From Clusia tigrina (lineage: Eukaryota; Arthropoda; Insecta; Diptera; Clusiidae), in assembly GCA_920105625.2 (NCBI GenBank), contig OV050032.1:109228542-109292541 (forward strand): 64,000 bases of DNA, read 5' to 3'. The position numbers were made by a program, and so were the translations under genes. Position 1 is the first letter of the stretch. Each line of letters opens with the position of its first letter. Shown piece by piece: positions 35,675-47,749 of the stretch. The notes beneath the pieces were generated by a model. The model was not told the origin of the DNA. It searched no databases and was given only the letters and a program-made list of their open reading frames with translations.

Positions 35675-38600
35675 TTGCAACATACAAATGCTTGTAACTT
35701 TTTACTGGAGCGTCATAAAACCTTGAAATTTCGTTACAATGAAGTACCCGAGCCTCTTGTCAATTTAAGACATCGCTCAAAGCTAAGCTACCCTAGAGTC
35801 CCAAATCAAACACTGATACAACTTCAAACGCCCCTAACTTCTTTACGGTACGTCCTACACCTATCAAAGTTTGCAACATACAAATGCTTGAAACTTTCTA
35901 CTGGAGCGTCATAAAACCTTGAAATTTTGTAACAATGCAGTACCCGAGCCTCTTGTCAATTTAAGCCATCGCTCAAAGCTATGCTACCCTTGAGTCCCAA
36001 ATCAAACACTGATAAAACTTCAAAAGCCCCTAACTTCTTTACGGTATGTCCTACACCTATCAAAGTTTGCAACATACAAATGCTTGTAACTTTTTACTGG
36101 AGCGTCATAAAACCTTGAAATTGGAACCAAGGAAGTACCCGAGCCTCTTGTCAATTTAAGCCATCGCTCAAAGCTATGCTACCCTAGAGTCCCAAATCAA
36201 ACACTGATAAAACTTCAAATGGCTCTAACTTCTATACAGTACGTCCTACACCTATCAAAGTTTGCAACATACAAATGCTTGTAACTTTTTACTGGAGCGT
36301 CATAAAACCTTGAAATTTTGTAACAATAAAGTACTCGAGCCTCTTGTCAATTTAAGCCATCGCTCAAAGCTATTCTACCCTTGAGTCCCAAATCAAACAC
36401 TGATAAAACTTCAAACACCCCTATTTTCTTTACGATACGTCCTACACCTATCAAAGTTTGCAACATACAAATACTTGTAACTTTTTACTAGAGCGTCATA
36501 AAACCTTGAAATTTTGTAACAATAAAGTACTCGAGCCTCTTGTCAATTTAAGCTATCGGTCAAAGCGATGCTACCCTTGAGTCCCAAATCAAACACTGAT
36601 AAAACATCAAATGGCCCTAACTTCGATACGGTACGTCCTACACCTATCAAAGTTTGCAACATTCAAATGCTTGTAACTTTTTACTGGAGCGTCATAAAAC
36701 CTTGAAATTTTGTAACAATAAAGTACTCGAGCCTCTTGTCAATTTAAGCTATCGGTCAAAGCGATGCTAACCTTGAGTCCCAAATCAAACACTGAAAAAA
36801 CATCAAATGGCCCTAACTTCTATACGGTACGTCCTACACCTATCTAAGTTTGCAACATACAAATGCTTGTAACTTTTTACTGGAGCGTCATAAAACCTTG
36901 AAATTTTGTAACAATAAAGTACTCGAGCCTCTTGTCAATTTAAGCTATCGCTCAAAGCTATGCTACCCTAGAGTCCCAAATAAAACACTGATAAAACTTC
37001 AAACGCCCCTAACTTCTTTACGGTACGTCCTCCACCTATCAAAGTTTGCAACATACAAATGCTTGTATCTTTTTACTGGAGCGTCATAAAACCTTGAAAT
37101 TTTGTAACAATAAAGTTCTCGAGCCTCTTGTCTATTTAAGCTATCGCTCAAAGCTATGCTACCGTTGAGTCTCAAATCAAACACTGATAAAACTTCAAAT
37201 GGCCCTAACTTCTTTACGGTACTTCCTACACCTATCAAAGTTTGCAACATAGAAATGCTTGTAACTTTTTACTGGAGCGTCATAAAACCTTGAAATTTTG
37301 TAACAATGAAGTACCCGAGCCTCTTGTCAATTTAAACTATCGCTCAAAGCTATGCTACCCTAGAGTCCCAAATAAAACACTGATAAAACTTCAAACGCCC
37401 CTAACTTCTTTACGGTACGTCCTCCACCTATCAAAGTTTGCAACATACAAATGCTTGTATCTTTTTACTGGAGCGTCATAAAACCTTGAAATTTTGTAAC
37501 AATAAAGTACTCGAGCCTCTTGCCAATTTAAGCCATCGCTCAAAGCTATGCTACCCTTGAGTCCCAAATCAAACACTGATAAAACTTCAAACGCCCCTAA
37601 CTTCTTTACGGTACGTCCTACACCTATCAAAGTTTGCAACATACAAATGCTTGTAACTTTTTACTGGAGCGTCATGAAACCTTGAAATTTCGTTACAATG
37701 AAGTACCCGAGCCTCTTGTCAATTTAAGACATCGCTCAAAGCTAAGCTACCCTAGAGTCCCAAATCAAACACTGATACAACTTCAAACGCCCCTAACTTC
37801 TTTACGGTACGTCCTACACCTATCAAAGTTTGCAACATACAAATGCTTGAAACTTTCTACTGGAGCGTCATAAAACCTTGAAATTTTGTAACAATGCAGT
37901 ACCCGAACCTCTTGTCAATTTAAGCCATCGCTCAAAGCTATGCTACCCTTGAGTCCCAAATCAAACACTGATAAAACTTCAAACGCCCCTAACATCTTTA
38001 CGGTATGTCCTACACCTATCAAAGTTTGCAACATACAAATGCTTGTAACTTTTTACTGGAGCGTCATAAAACCTTGAAATTTTGAACCAAGGAAGTACCC
38101 GAGCCTCTTGTCAATTTAAGCCATCGCTCAAAGCTATGCTACCCTAGAGTCCCAAATCAAACACTGATAAAACTTCAAATGGCTCTAACTTCTATACAGT
38201 ACGTCCTACACCTATCAAAGTTTGCAACATACAAATGCTTGTAACTTTTTACTGGAGCGTCATAAAACCTTGAAATTTTGTAACAATAAAGTACTCGAGC
38301 CTCTTGTCAATTTAAGCCATCGCTCAAAGCTATGCTACCCTTGAGTCCCAAATCAAACACTGATAAAACTTCAAACGCCCCTATTTTCTTTACGATACGT
38401 CCTACACCTATCAAAGTTTGCAACATACAAATACTTGTAACTTTTTACTAGAGCGTCATAAAACCTTGAAATTTTGTAACAATAAAGTACTCGAGCTTCT
38501 TGTCAATTTAAGCCATCGCTCAAAGCTATGCTACCCTAGAGTCCCTAATCAAACACTGATAAAACTTCAAACGCCCCTAACTTCTTTACGGTACGTCCTA

Positions 38601-39397
38601 CACCTATCAAAGTTTGCAACATAAAAATGCTTGTAACTTTTTACTGGAGCGTCATAAAACCTTCAAATTTTGTAACAATAAAGTACTCGAGCCTCTTGTC
38701 AATTTAAGCTATCGGTCAAAGCGATGCTACCCTTGAGTCCCAAATCAAACACTGATAAAACATCAAATGGCCCTAACTTCGATACGGTACGTCCTACACC
38801 TATCAAAGTTTGCAACATTCAAATGCTTGTAACTTTTTAGTGGAGCGTCATAAAACCTTGAAATTTTGTAACAATAAAGTACTCGAGCCTCTTGTCAATT
38901 TAAGCTATCGGTCAAAGCGATGCTAACCTTGAGTCCCAAATCAAACACTGAAAAAACATCAAATGGACCTAACTTCTATACGGTACGTCCTACACCTATC
39001 TAAGTTTGCAACATACAAATGCTTGTAACTTTTTACTGGAGCGTCATAAAACCTTGAAATTTTGTAACAATAAAGTACTCGAGCCTCTTGTCAATTTAAG
39101 CTATCGCTCAAAGCTATGCTACCCTTGAGTCCCAAATCAAACACTGATAAAACTTCAAACGCCCCTAACTTCTATACGGTACGTCCTACACCTATCAAAG
39201 TTTGCAACATACAAATGCTGGTAACTTTTTACTGGAGCGTCATAAAACCTTGAAATTTTGTAACAATGAAGTACCCGAGCCTCTTGTCAATTTAAGCTAT
39301 CGCTTAAAGCTATGCTACCCTTGAGTCCGAAATCAAACACTGATAAAACTTCAAATGGCCCTAACTTTTATACGGTACGTGCTACACCTATCAAAGT

Positions 39398-39584
39398 TGA
39401 CAACATACAAATGCTTGTAACTTTTTACTGGAGCATCATAAAACCTTGAAATTTTGAAACAATAAAGAACTCGAGCCTCTTGTAATTTTAAGCTATCGCT
39501 CAAAGCTATGCTACCCTAGAGTCCCAAATCAAACACTGATAAACGCCCTAACTTCTTTACGGTACGTCCTACACCTATCAAAGT
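39398..39584 (+). repeat. 187-bp monomer (9 bp missing)
   Basis: GATAAACGCCCTAAC replaces the usual GATAAAACTTCAAACGCCCC box: eight bases are lost between two AA-rich stretches and one C from the C-run. The one-C loss is already present in the related monomer at 34,371-34,565. The same 187-bp form is at 50,493-50,679. Confidence 0.92.
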
Positions 39585-39976
39585 TTGCAACATACAAATG
39601 CTTGTATCTTTTTACTGGAGCGTCATAAAACCTTGAAATTTAGTAACAATAAAGTACTCGAGCATCTTGTCAATTTAAGCTATCGCTCAAAGCTATGCTA
39701 CCCTTGAGTCCCAAATCAAACACTGATAAAACTTCAAACGCCCCTAACTTCTTTACGGTACGTCCTACACCCATCAAAGTTGGCAACATTCAAATGCTTG
39801 TAACTTTTTACTGGAGCGTCATAAAACCTTGAAATTTTGTAACAACAAAGTACTCGAGCCTCTTGTAAATTTAAGCCATCGCTCAAAGCTATGCTACCCT
39901 AGAGTCCCAAACCAAACACTGATAAAACTTCAAACGCCCCTAACTTCTTTACGGTACGTCCTACACCTATCAAAGT

Positions 39977-40105
39977 TTGCAACATACAAATGCTTGTAAC
40001 TTTTTACTGGAGCGTCATAAAACCTTGAAATTTTGTAACAATAAACACTGATAAAACTTTAAATGGCCCTAACTTCTATACTGTACGTCCTACACCTATC
40101 AAAGT
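39977..40105 (+). repeat. Truncated 129-bp monomer
   Basis: Same deletion, AAACTTTAAATGGCC variant, with CTATACTGTACG. It is the counterpart of 34,958 and of 51,072. Confidence 0.95.
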
Positions 40106-40497
40106 TTGCAACATACAAATGCTTGTAACTTTTTACTGGAGCGTCATAAAACCTTGAAATTTTGTAACAATGAAGTACCCGAGCCTCTTGTCAATTTAAG
40201 CTATCGCTCAAAGCTATGCTACCCTAGAGTCCCAAATCAAACACGGATAAAACTTAAAATGGCTCTAACTTCTATACGGTACGTCCTACACCTATCAAAG
40301 TTTGCAACATAGAAATGCTTGTAACTTTTTACTGGAGCGTCATAAAACCTTGAAATTTTGTAACAATAATGTACTCGAGCCTCTTGTCTATTTAAGCTAT
40401 CGCTCAAAGCTATGCTACCGTTGAGTCTCAAATCAAACACTGATAAAACTTCAAATGGCCCTAACTTCTTTACGGTATGTCCTACACCTATCAAAGT

Positions 40498-41673
40498 TTG
40501 CAACATAGAAATGCTTGTAACTTTTTACTGGAGCGTCATAAAACCTTGAAATTTTGTAACAATGAAGTACCCGAGCCTCTTGTCAATTTAAGCTATCGCT
40601 CAAAGCTATGCTACCCTAGAGTCCCAAATAAAACACTGATAAAACTTCAAACGCCCCTAACTTCTTTACGGTACGTCCTCCACCTATCAAAGTTTGCAAC
40701 ATACAAATGCTTGTATCTTTTTACTGGAGCGTCATAAAACCTTGAAATTTTGTAACAATAAAGTACTCGAGCCTCTTGCCAATTTAAGCCATCGCTCAAA
40801 GCTATGCTACCCTTGAGTCCCAAATCAAACACTGATAAAACTTCAAACGCCCCTAACTTCTTTACGGTACGTCCTACACCTATCAAAGTTTGCAACATAC
40901 AAATGCTTGTAACTTTTTACTGGAGCGTCATAAAACCTTGAAATTTCGTTACAATGAAGTACTCGAGCATCTTGTCAATTTAAGCCATCGCTCAAAGCTA
41001 TGCTACCCTTGAGTCCCAAATCAAACACTGATAAAACTTCAAATGGCCCTAACTTTTATACGGTACGTGCTACACCTATCAAAGTTTGCAACATACAAAT
41101 GCTTGAAACTTTCTACTGGAACGTCATAAAACCTTGAAATTTTGTAACAATGCAGTACCCGAGCCTCTTGTCAATTTAAGCCATCGCTCAAAGCTATGCT
41201 ACCCTTGAGTCCCAAATCAAACACTGATAAAACTTCAAACGCCCCTAACTTCTTTACGGTATGTCCTACACCTATCAAAGTTTGCAACATACAAATGCTT
41301 GTAACTTTTTACTGGAGCGTCATAAAACCTTGAAATTTTGAACCAAGGAAGTACCCGAGCCTCTTGTCAATTTAAGCCATCGCTCAAAGCTATGCTACCC
41401 TAGAGTCCCAAATCAAACACTGATAAAACTTCAAATGGCTCTAACTTCTATACAGTACGTCCTACACCTATCAAAGTTTGCAACATACAAATGCTTGTAA
41501 CTTTTTACTGGAGCATCATAAAACCTTGAAATTTTGTAACAATAAAGTACTCGAGCCTCTTGTCAATTTAAGCCATCGCTCAAAGCTATGCTACCCTTGA
41601 GTCCCAAATCAAACACTGATAAAACTTCAAACGCCCCTATTTTCTTTACGATACGTCCTACACCTATCAAAGT
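40498..41673 (+). repeat. Six-monomer start of the 11,095-bp unit
   Basis: The marker monomer at 40,498 is followed by CTTGCCAATT, TTTCGTTACAATG, GAAACTTTCTACTGGAACG with AATGCAG, GAACCAAGGAAG, and GCATCAT with CCCCTATTTTC. It matches 51,593-52,768 at 11,095 bp with few differences, and its last five monomers (40,694-41,673) match 42,262-43,241 at 1,568 bp. Confidence 0.87.
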
Positions 41674-43241
41674 TTGCAACATACAAATACTTGTAACTTT
41701 TTACTAGAGCGTCATAAAACCTTGAAATTTTGTAACAATAAAGTACTCGAGCCTCTTGTCAATTTAAGCCATCGCTCAAAGCTATGCTACCCTAGAGTCC
41801 CTAATCAAACACTGATAAAACTTCAAACGCCCCTAACTTCTTTACGGTACGTCCTACACCTATCAAAGTTTGCAACATAGAAATGCTTGTAACTTTTTAC
41901 TGGAGCGTCATAAAACCTTCAAATTTTGTAACAATAAAGTACTCGAGCCTCTTGTCAATTTAAGCTATCGCTCAAAGCTATGCTACCCTTGAGTCCCAAA
42001 TCAAACACTGATAAAACATCAAATGGCCCTAACTTCGATACGGTACGTCCTACACCTATCAAAGTTTGCAACATTCAAATGCTTGTAACTTTTTACTGGA
42101 GCGTCATAAAACCTTGAAATTTTGTAACAATAAAGTACTCGAGCATCTTGTCAATTTAAGCTATCGGTCAAAGCGATGCTAACCTTGAGTCCCAAATCAA
42201 ACACTGAAAAAACATCAAATGGCCCTAACTTCTTTACGGTACGTCCTCCACCTATCAAAGTTTGCAACATACAAATGCTTGTATCTTTTTACTGGAGCGT
42301 CATAAAGCCTTGAAATTTTGTAACAATAAAGTACTCGAGCCTCTTGCCAATTTAAGCCATCGCTCAAAGCTATGCTACCCTTGAGTCCCAAATCAAACAC
42401 TGATAAAACTTCAAACGCCCCTAACTTCTTTACGGTACGTCCTACACCTATCAAAGTTTGCAACATACAAATGCTTGTAACTTTTTACTGGAGCGTCATA
42501 AAACCTTGAAATTTCGTTACAATGAAGTACTCGAGCATCTTGTCAATTTAAGCCATCGCTCAAAGCTATGCTACCCTTGAGTCCCAAATCAAACACTGAT
42601 AAAACTTCAAATGGCCCTAACTTTTATACGGTACGTGCTACACCTATCAAAGTTTGCAACATACAAATGCTTGAAACTTTCTACTGGAACGTCATAAAAC
42701 CTTGAAATTTTGTAACAATGCAGTACCCGAGCCTCTTGTCAATTTAAGCCATCGCTCAAAGCTATGCTACCCTTGAGTCCCAAATCAAACACTGATAAAA
42801 CTTCAAACGCCCCTAACTTCTTTACGGTATGTCCTACACCTATCAAAGTTTGCAACATACAAATGCTTGTAACTTTTTACTGGAGCGTCATAAAACCTTG
42901 AAATTTTGAACCAAGGAAGTACCCGAGCCTCTTGTCAATTTAAGCCATCGCTCAAAGCTATGCTACCCTAGAGTCCCAAATCAAACACTGATAAAACTTC
43001 AAATGGCTCTAACTTCTATACAGTACGTCCTACACCTATCAAAGTTTGCAACATACAAATGCTTGTAACTTTTTACTGGAGCATCATAAAACCTTGAAAT
43101 TTTGTAACAATAAAGTACTCGAGCCTCTTGTCAATTTAAGCCATCGCTCAAAGCTATGCTACCCTTGAGTCCCAAATCAAACACTGATAAAACTTCAAAC
43201 GCCCCTATTTTCTTTACGATACGTCCTACACCTATCAAAGT
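41674..43241 (+). repeat. 8-monomer HOR (1,568 bp)
   Basis: ATACTTG monomer, CATAGAAATG, an ATTCAAATG/GGTCAAAGCG monomer, then the five-monomer run CTTGCCAATT, TTTCGTTACAATG, GAAACTTTCTACTGGAACG, GAACCAAGGAAG and GCATCAT. The next ATACTTG monomer begins at 43,242. The monomer at 42,066 joins a GGTCAAAGCG 5' part to a CTTTACGG/CCTCCACC 3' part, which marks the exchange point that made this unit. Confidence 0.86.
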
Positions 43242-44613
43242 TTGCAACATACAAATACTTGTAACTTTTTACTAGAGCGTCATAAAACCTTGAAATTTTG
43301 TAACAATAAAGTACTCGAGCCTCTTGTCAATTTAAGCCATCGCTCAAAGCTATGCTACCCTAGAGTCCCTAATCAAACACTGATAAAACTTCAAACGCCC
43401 CTAACTTATTTACGGTACGTCCTACACCTATCAAAGTTTGCAACATAAAAATGCTTGTAACTTTTTACTGGAGCGTCATAAAACCTTCAAATTTTGTAAC
43501 AATAAAGTACTCGAGCCTCTTGTCAATTTAAGCTATCGGTCAAAGCGATGCTACCCTTGAGTCCCAAATCAAACACTGATAAAACATCAAATGGCCCTAA
43601 CTTCGATACGGTACGTCCTACACCTATCAAAGATTGCAACATACAAATGCTTGTAACTTTTTACTGGAGCGTCATAAAACCTTGAAATTTTGTAGCAATT
43701 AAGTACTCGAGCCTCTTGTCAATTTAAGCTATCGGTCAAAGCGATGCTAACCTTGAGTCCCAAATCAAACACTGAAAAAACATCAAATGGCCCTAACTTC
43801 TATACGGTACGTCCTACACCTATCTAAGTTTGCAACATACAAATGCTTGTAACTTTTTACTGGATCGTCATAAAACATTGAAATTTTGTAACAATAAAGT
43901 ACTCGAGCCTCTTGTCAATTTAAGCTATCGCTCAAAGCTATGCTACCCTTGAGTCCCAAATCAAACACTGATAAAACTTCAAACGCCCCTAACTTCTATA
44001 CGGTACGACCTACACCTATCAAAGTTTGCAACATACAAATGCTGGTAACTTTTTACTGGAGCGTCATAAAACCTTGAAATTTTGTAACAATGAAGTACCC
44101 GAGCCTCTTGTCAATTTAAGCTATCGCTTAAAGCTATGCTACCCTTGAGTCCCAAATCAAACACTGATAAAACTTCAAATGGCCCTAACTTTTATACGGT
44201 ACGTGCTACACCTATCAAAGTTGACAACATACAAATGCTTGTAACTTTTTACTGGAGCGTCATAAAACCTTGAAATTTTGTAACAGTGAAGTACCCGAGC
44301 CTCTTGTCAATTTAAGCCATCGCTCAAAGCTATGCTACCCTTGAGTCCCAAATCAAACACTGATAAAACTTCAAACGCCCCTAACTTATTTACGGTATGT
44401 CCTACACCTATCAAAGTTTGCAACATACAAATGCTTGTAACTTTTTACTGGAGCGTCATAAAACCTTGAAATTTTGTAACAATGCAGTACCCGAGCCTCT
44501 TGTCAATTTAAGCCATCGCTCAAAGCTATGCTACCCTTGAGTCCCAAATCAAACACTGATAAAACTTCAAACGCCCCTATTTTCTTTACGATACGTCCTA
44601 CACCTATCAAAGT
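43242..44613 (+). repeat. 7-monomer HOR (1,372 bp), copy 1
   Basis: Order: ATACTTG; CATAAAAATG with CCTTCAAATTTTG; AAAGATTGC with TAGCAATTAAG; CTGGATCGTC with AAACATTG; ATGCTGGTAAC with the CGCTTAAAG box; GTTGACAAC with AACAGTGAAG; and a chimeric AATGCAG/CCCCTATTTTC monomer at 44,418. The 9-mer that follows has two more monomers between the two halves of that chimera. Confidence 0.9.
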
Positions 44614-45985
44614 TTGCAACATACAAATACTTGTAACTTTTTACTAGAGCGTCATAAAACCTTGAAATTTTGTAACAATAAAGTACTCGAGCCTCTTGTC
44701 AATTTAAGCTATCGCTCAAAGCTATGCTACCCTAGAGTCCCTAATCAAACACTGATAAAACTTCAAACGCCCCTAACTTATTTACGGTACGTCCTACACC
44801 TATCAAAGTTTGCAACATAAAAATGCTTGTAACTTTTTACTGGAGCGTCATAAAACCTTCAAATTTTGTAACAATAAAGTACTCGAGCCTCTTGTCAATT
44901 TAAGCTATCGGTCAAAGCGATGCTACCCTTGAGTCCCAAATCAAACACTGATAAAACATCAAATGGCCCTAACTTCGATACGGTACGTCCTACACCTATC
45001 AAAGATTGCAACATACAAATGCTTGTAACTTTTTACTGGAGCGTCATAAAACCTTGAAATTTTGTAGCAATTAAGTACTCGAGCCTCTTGTCAATTTAAG
45101 CTATCGGTCAAAGCGATGCTAACCTTGAGTCCCAAATCAAACACTGAAAAAACATCAAATGGCCCTAACTTCTATACGGTACGTCCTACACCTATCTAAG
45201 TTTGCAACATACAAATGCTTGTAACTTTTTACTGGATCGTCATAAAACATTGAAATTTTGTAACAATAAAGTACTCGAGCCTCTTGTCAATTTAAGCTAT
45301 CGCTCAAAGCTATGCTACCCTTGAGTCCCAAATCAAACACTGATAAAACTTCAAACGCCCCTAACTTCTATACGGTACGACCTACACCTATCAAAGTTTG
45401 CAACATACAAATGCTGGTAACTTTTTACTGGAGCGTCATAAAACCTTGAAATTTTGTAACAATGAAGTACCCGAGCCTCTTGTCAATTTAAGCTATCGCT
45501 TAAAGCTATGCTACCCTTGAGTCCCAAATCAAACACTGATAAAACTTCAAATGGCCCTAACTTTTATACGGTACGTGCTACACCTATCAAAGTTGACAAC
45601 ATACAAATGCTTGTAACTTTTTACTGGAGCGTCATAAAACCTTGAAATTTTGTAACAGTGAAGTACCCGAGCCTCTTGTCAATTTAAGCCATCGCTCAAA
45701 GCTATGCTACCCTTGAGTCCCAAATCAAACACTGATAAAACTTCAAACGCCCCTAACTTATTTACGGTATGTCCTACACCTATCAAAGTTTGCAACATAC
45801 AAATGCTTGTAACTTTTTACTGGAGCATCATAAAACCTTGAAATTTTGTAACAATAAAGTACTCGAGCCTCTTGTCAATTTAAGCCATCGCTCAAAGCTA
45901 TGCTACCCTTGAGTCCCAAATCAAACACTGATAAAACTTCAAACGCCCCTATTTTCTTTACGATACGTCCTACACCTATCAAAGT
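44614..45985 (+). repeat. 7-monomer HOR (1,372 bp), copy 2
   Basis: The same order as the previous unit for six monomers, offset 1,372 bp, but the seventh (45,790) is a GCATCAT/AATAAAG/CCCCTATTTTC monomer and not the AATGCAG chimera. The two neighbouring 7-mers therefore end in different junctions. Confidence 0.9.
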
Positions 45986-47749
45986 TTGCAACATACAAAT
46001 ACTTGTAACTTTTTACTAGAGCGTCATAAAACCTTGAAATTTTGTAACAATAAAGTACTCGAGCCTCTTGTCAATTTAAGCCATCGCTCAAAGCTATGCT
46101 ACCCTAGAGTCCCTAATCAAACACTGATAAAACTTCAAACGCCCCTAACTTATTTACGGTACGTCCTACACCTATCAAAGTTTGCAACATAAAAATGCTT
46201 GTAACTTTTTACTGGAGCGTCATAAAACCTTCAAATTTTGTAACAATAAAGTACTCGAGCCTCTTGTCAATTTAAGCTATCGGTCAAAGCGATGCTACCC
46301 TTGAGTCCCAAATCAAACACTGATAAAACATCAAATGGCCCTAACTTCGATACGGTACGTCCTACACCTATCAAAGATTGCAACATACAAATGCTTGTAA
46401 CTTTTTACTGGAGCGTCATAAAACCTTGAAATTTTGTAGCAATTAAGTACTCGAGCCTCTTGTCAATTTAAGCTATCGGTCAAAGCGATGCTAACCTTGA
46501 GTCCCAAATCAAACACTGAAAAAACATCAAATGGCCCTAACTTCTATACGGTACGTCCTACACCTATCTAAGTTTGCAACATACAAATGCTTGTAACTTT
46601 TTACTGGATCGTCATAAAACATTGAAATTTTGTAACAATAAAGTACTCGAGCCTCTTGTCAATTTAAGCTATCGCTCAAAGCTATGCTACCCTTGAGTCC
46701 CAAATCAAACACTGATAAAACTTCAAACGCCCCTAACTTCTATACGGTACGACCTACACCTATCAAAGTTTGCAACATACAAATGCTGGTAACTTTTTAC
46801 TGGAGCGTCATAAAACCTTGAAATTTTGTAACAATGAAGTACCCGAGCCTCTTGTCAATTTAAGCTATCGCTTAAAGCTATGCTACCCTTGAGTCCCAAA
46901 TCAAACACTGATAAAACTTCAAATGGCCCTAACTTTTATACGGTACGTGCTACACCTATCAAAGTTGACAACATACAAATGCTTGTAACTTTTTACTGGA
47001 GCGTCATAAAACCTTGAAATTTTGTAACAGTGAAGTACCCGAGCCTCTTGTCAATTTAAGCCATCGCTCAAAGCTATGCTACCCTTGAGTCCCAAATCAA
47101 ACACTGATAAAACTTCAAACGCCCCTAACTTATTTACGGTATGTCCTACACCTATCAAAGTTTGCAACATACAAATGCTTGTAACTTTTTACTGGAGCGT
47201 CATAAAACCTTGAAATTTTGTAACAATGCAGTACCCGAGCCTCTTGTCAATTTAAGCCATCGCTCAAAGCTATGCTACCCTTGAGTCCCAAATCAAACAC
47301 TGATAAAACTTCAAACGCCCCTAACTTCTTTACGGTATGTCCTACACCTATCAAAGTTTGCAACATACAAATGCTTGTAACTTTTTACTGGAGCGTCATA
47401 AAACCTTGAAATTTTGAATCAAGGAAGTACCCGAGCCTCTTGTCAATTTAAGCCATCGCTCAAAGCTATGCTACCCTAGAGTCCCAAATCAAACACTGAT
47501 AAAACTTCAAATGGCTCTAACTTCTATACAGTACGTCCTACACCTATCAAAGTTTGCAACATACAAATGCTTGTAACTTTTTACTGGAGCGTCATAAAAC
47601 CTTGAAATTTTGTAACAATAAAGTACTCGAGCCTCTTGTCAATTTAAGCCATCGCTCAAAGCTATGCTACCCTTGAGTCCCAAATCAAACACTGATAAAA
47701 CTTCAAACGCCCCTATTTTCTTTACGATACGTCCTACACCTATCAAAGT
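45986..47749 (+). repeat. 9-monomer HOR (1,764 bp), copy 1
   Basis: The first six monomers are as in the 7-mers, followed by AATGCAG (47,162), GAATCAAGGAAG (47,358) and AATAAAG with CCCCTATTTTC (47,554). It is repeated at 47,750 after nine full monomers. Confidence 0.9.

Larger units (their letters stand above)
30647..36849 (+). repeat. Long HOR with internal 3- and 6-monomer expansions (6,203 bp)
   Basis: Starts with the marker monomer (AAATAAAACACTG, GTTCTCCACC). Relative to the preceding unit the three monomers after the second are missing. The middle (31,431-33,782) is expanded. The monomers at 34,371 and 36,067 are 195 bp, and a 129-bp truncated monomer lies at 34,958. In total there are 32 monomers: 29 of 196 bp, two of 195 bp and one of 129 bp. 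Confidence 0.82.
36850..40497 (+). repeat. Short HOR with two marker monomers (3,648 bp)
   Basis: Two monomers with AAATAAAACACTG and CCTCCACC occur only 392 bp apart (36,850 and 37,242), so the start of the unit is partly duplicated. It then runs through GAACCAAGGAAG (38,026), CCCCTATTTTC (38,222), ATACTTG (38,418), a GGTCAAAGCG pair, ATGCTGGTAAC, a 187-bp monomer (39,398-39,584) and a 129-bp truncated one (39,977). The stretch from about 38,026 is repeated 11.1 kb to the right. Confidence 0.85.
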
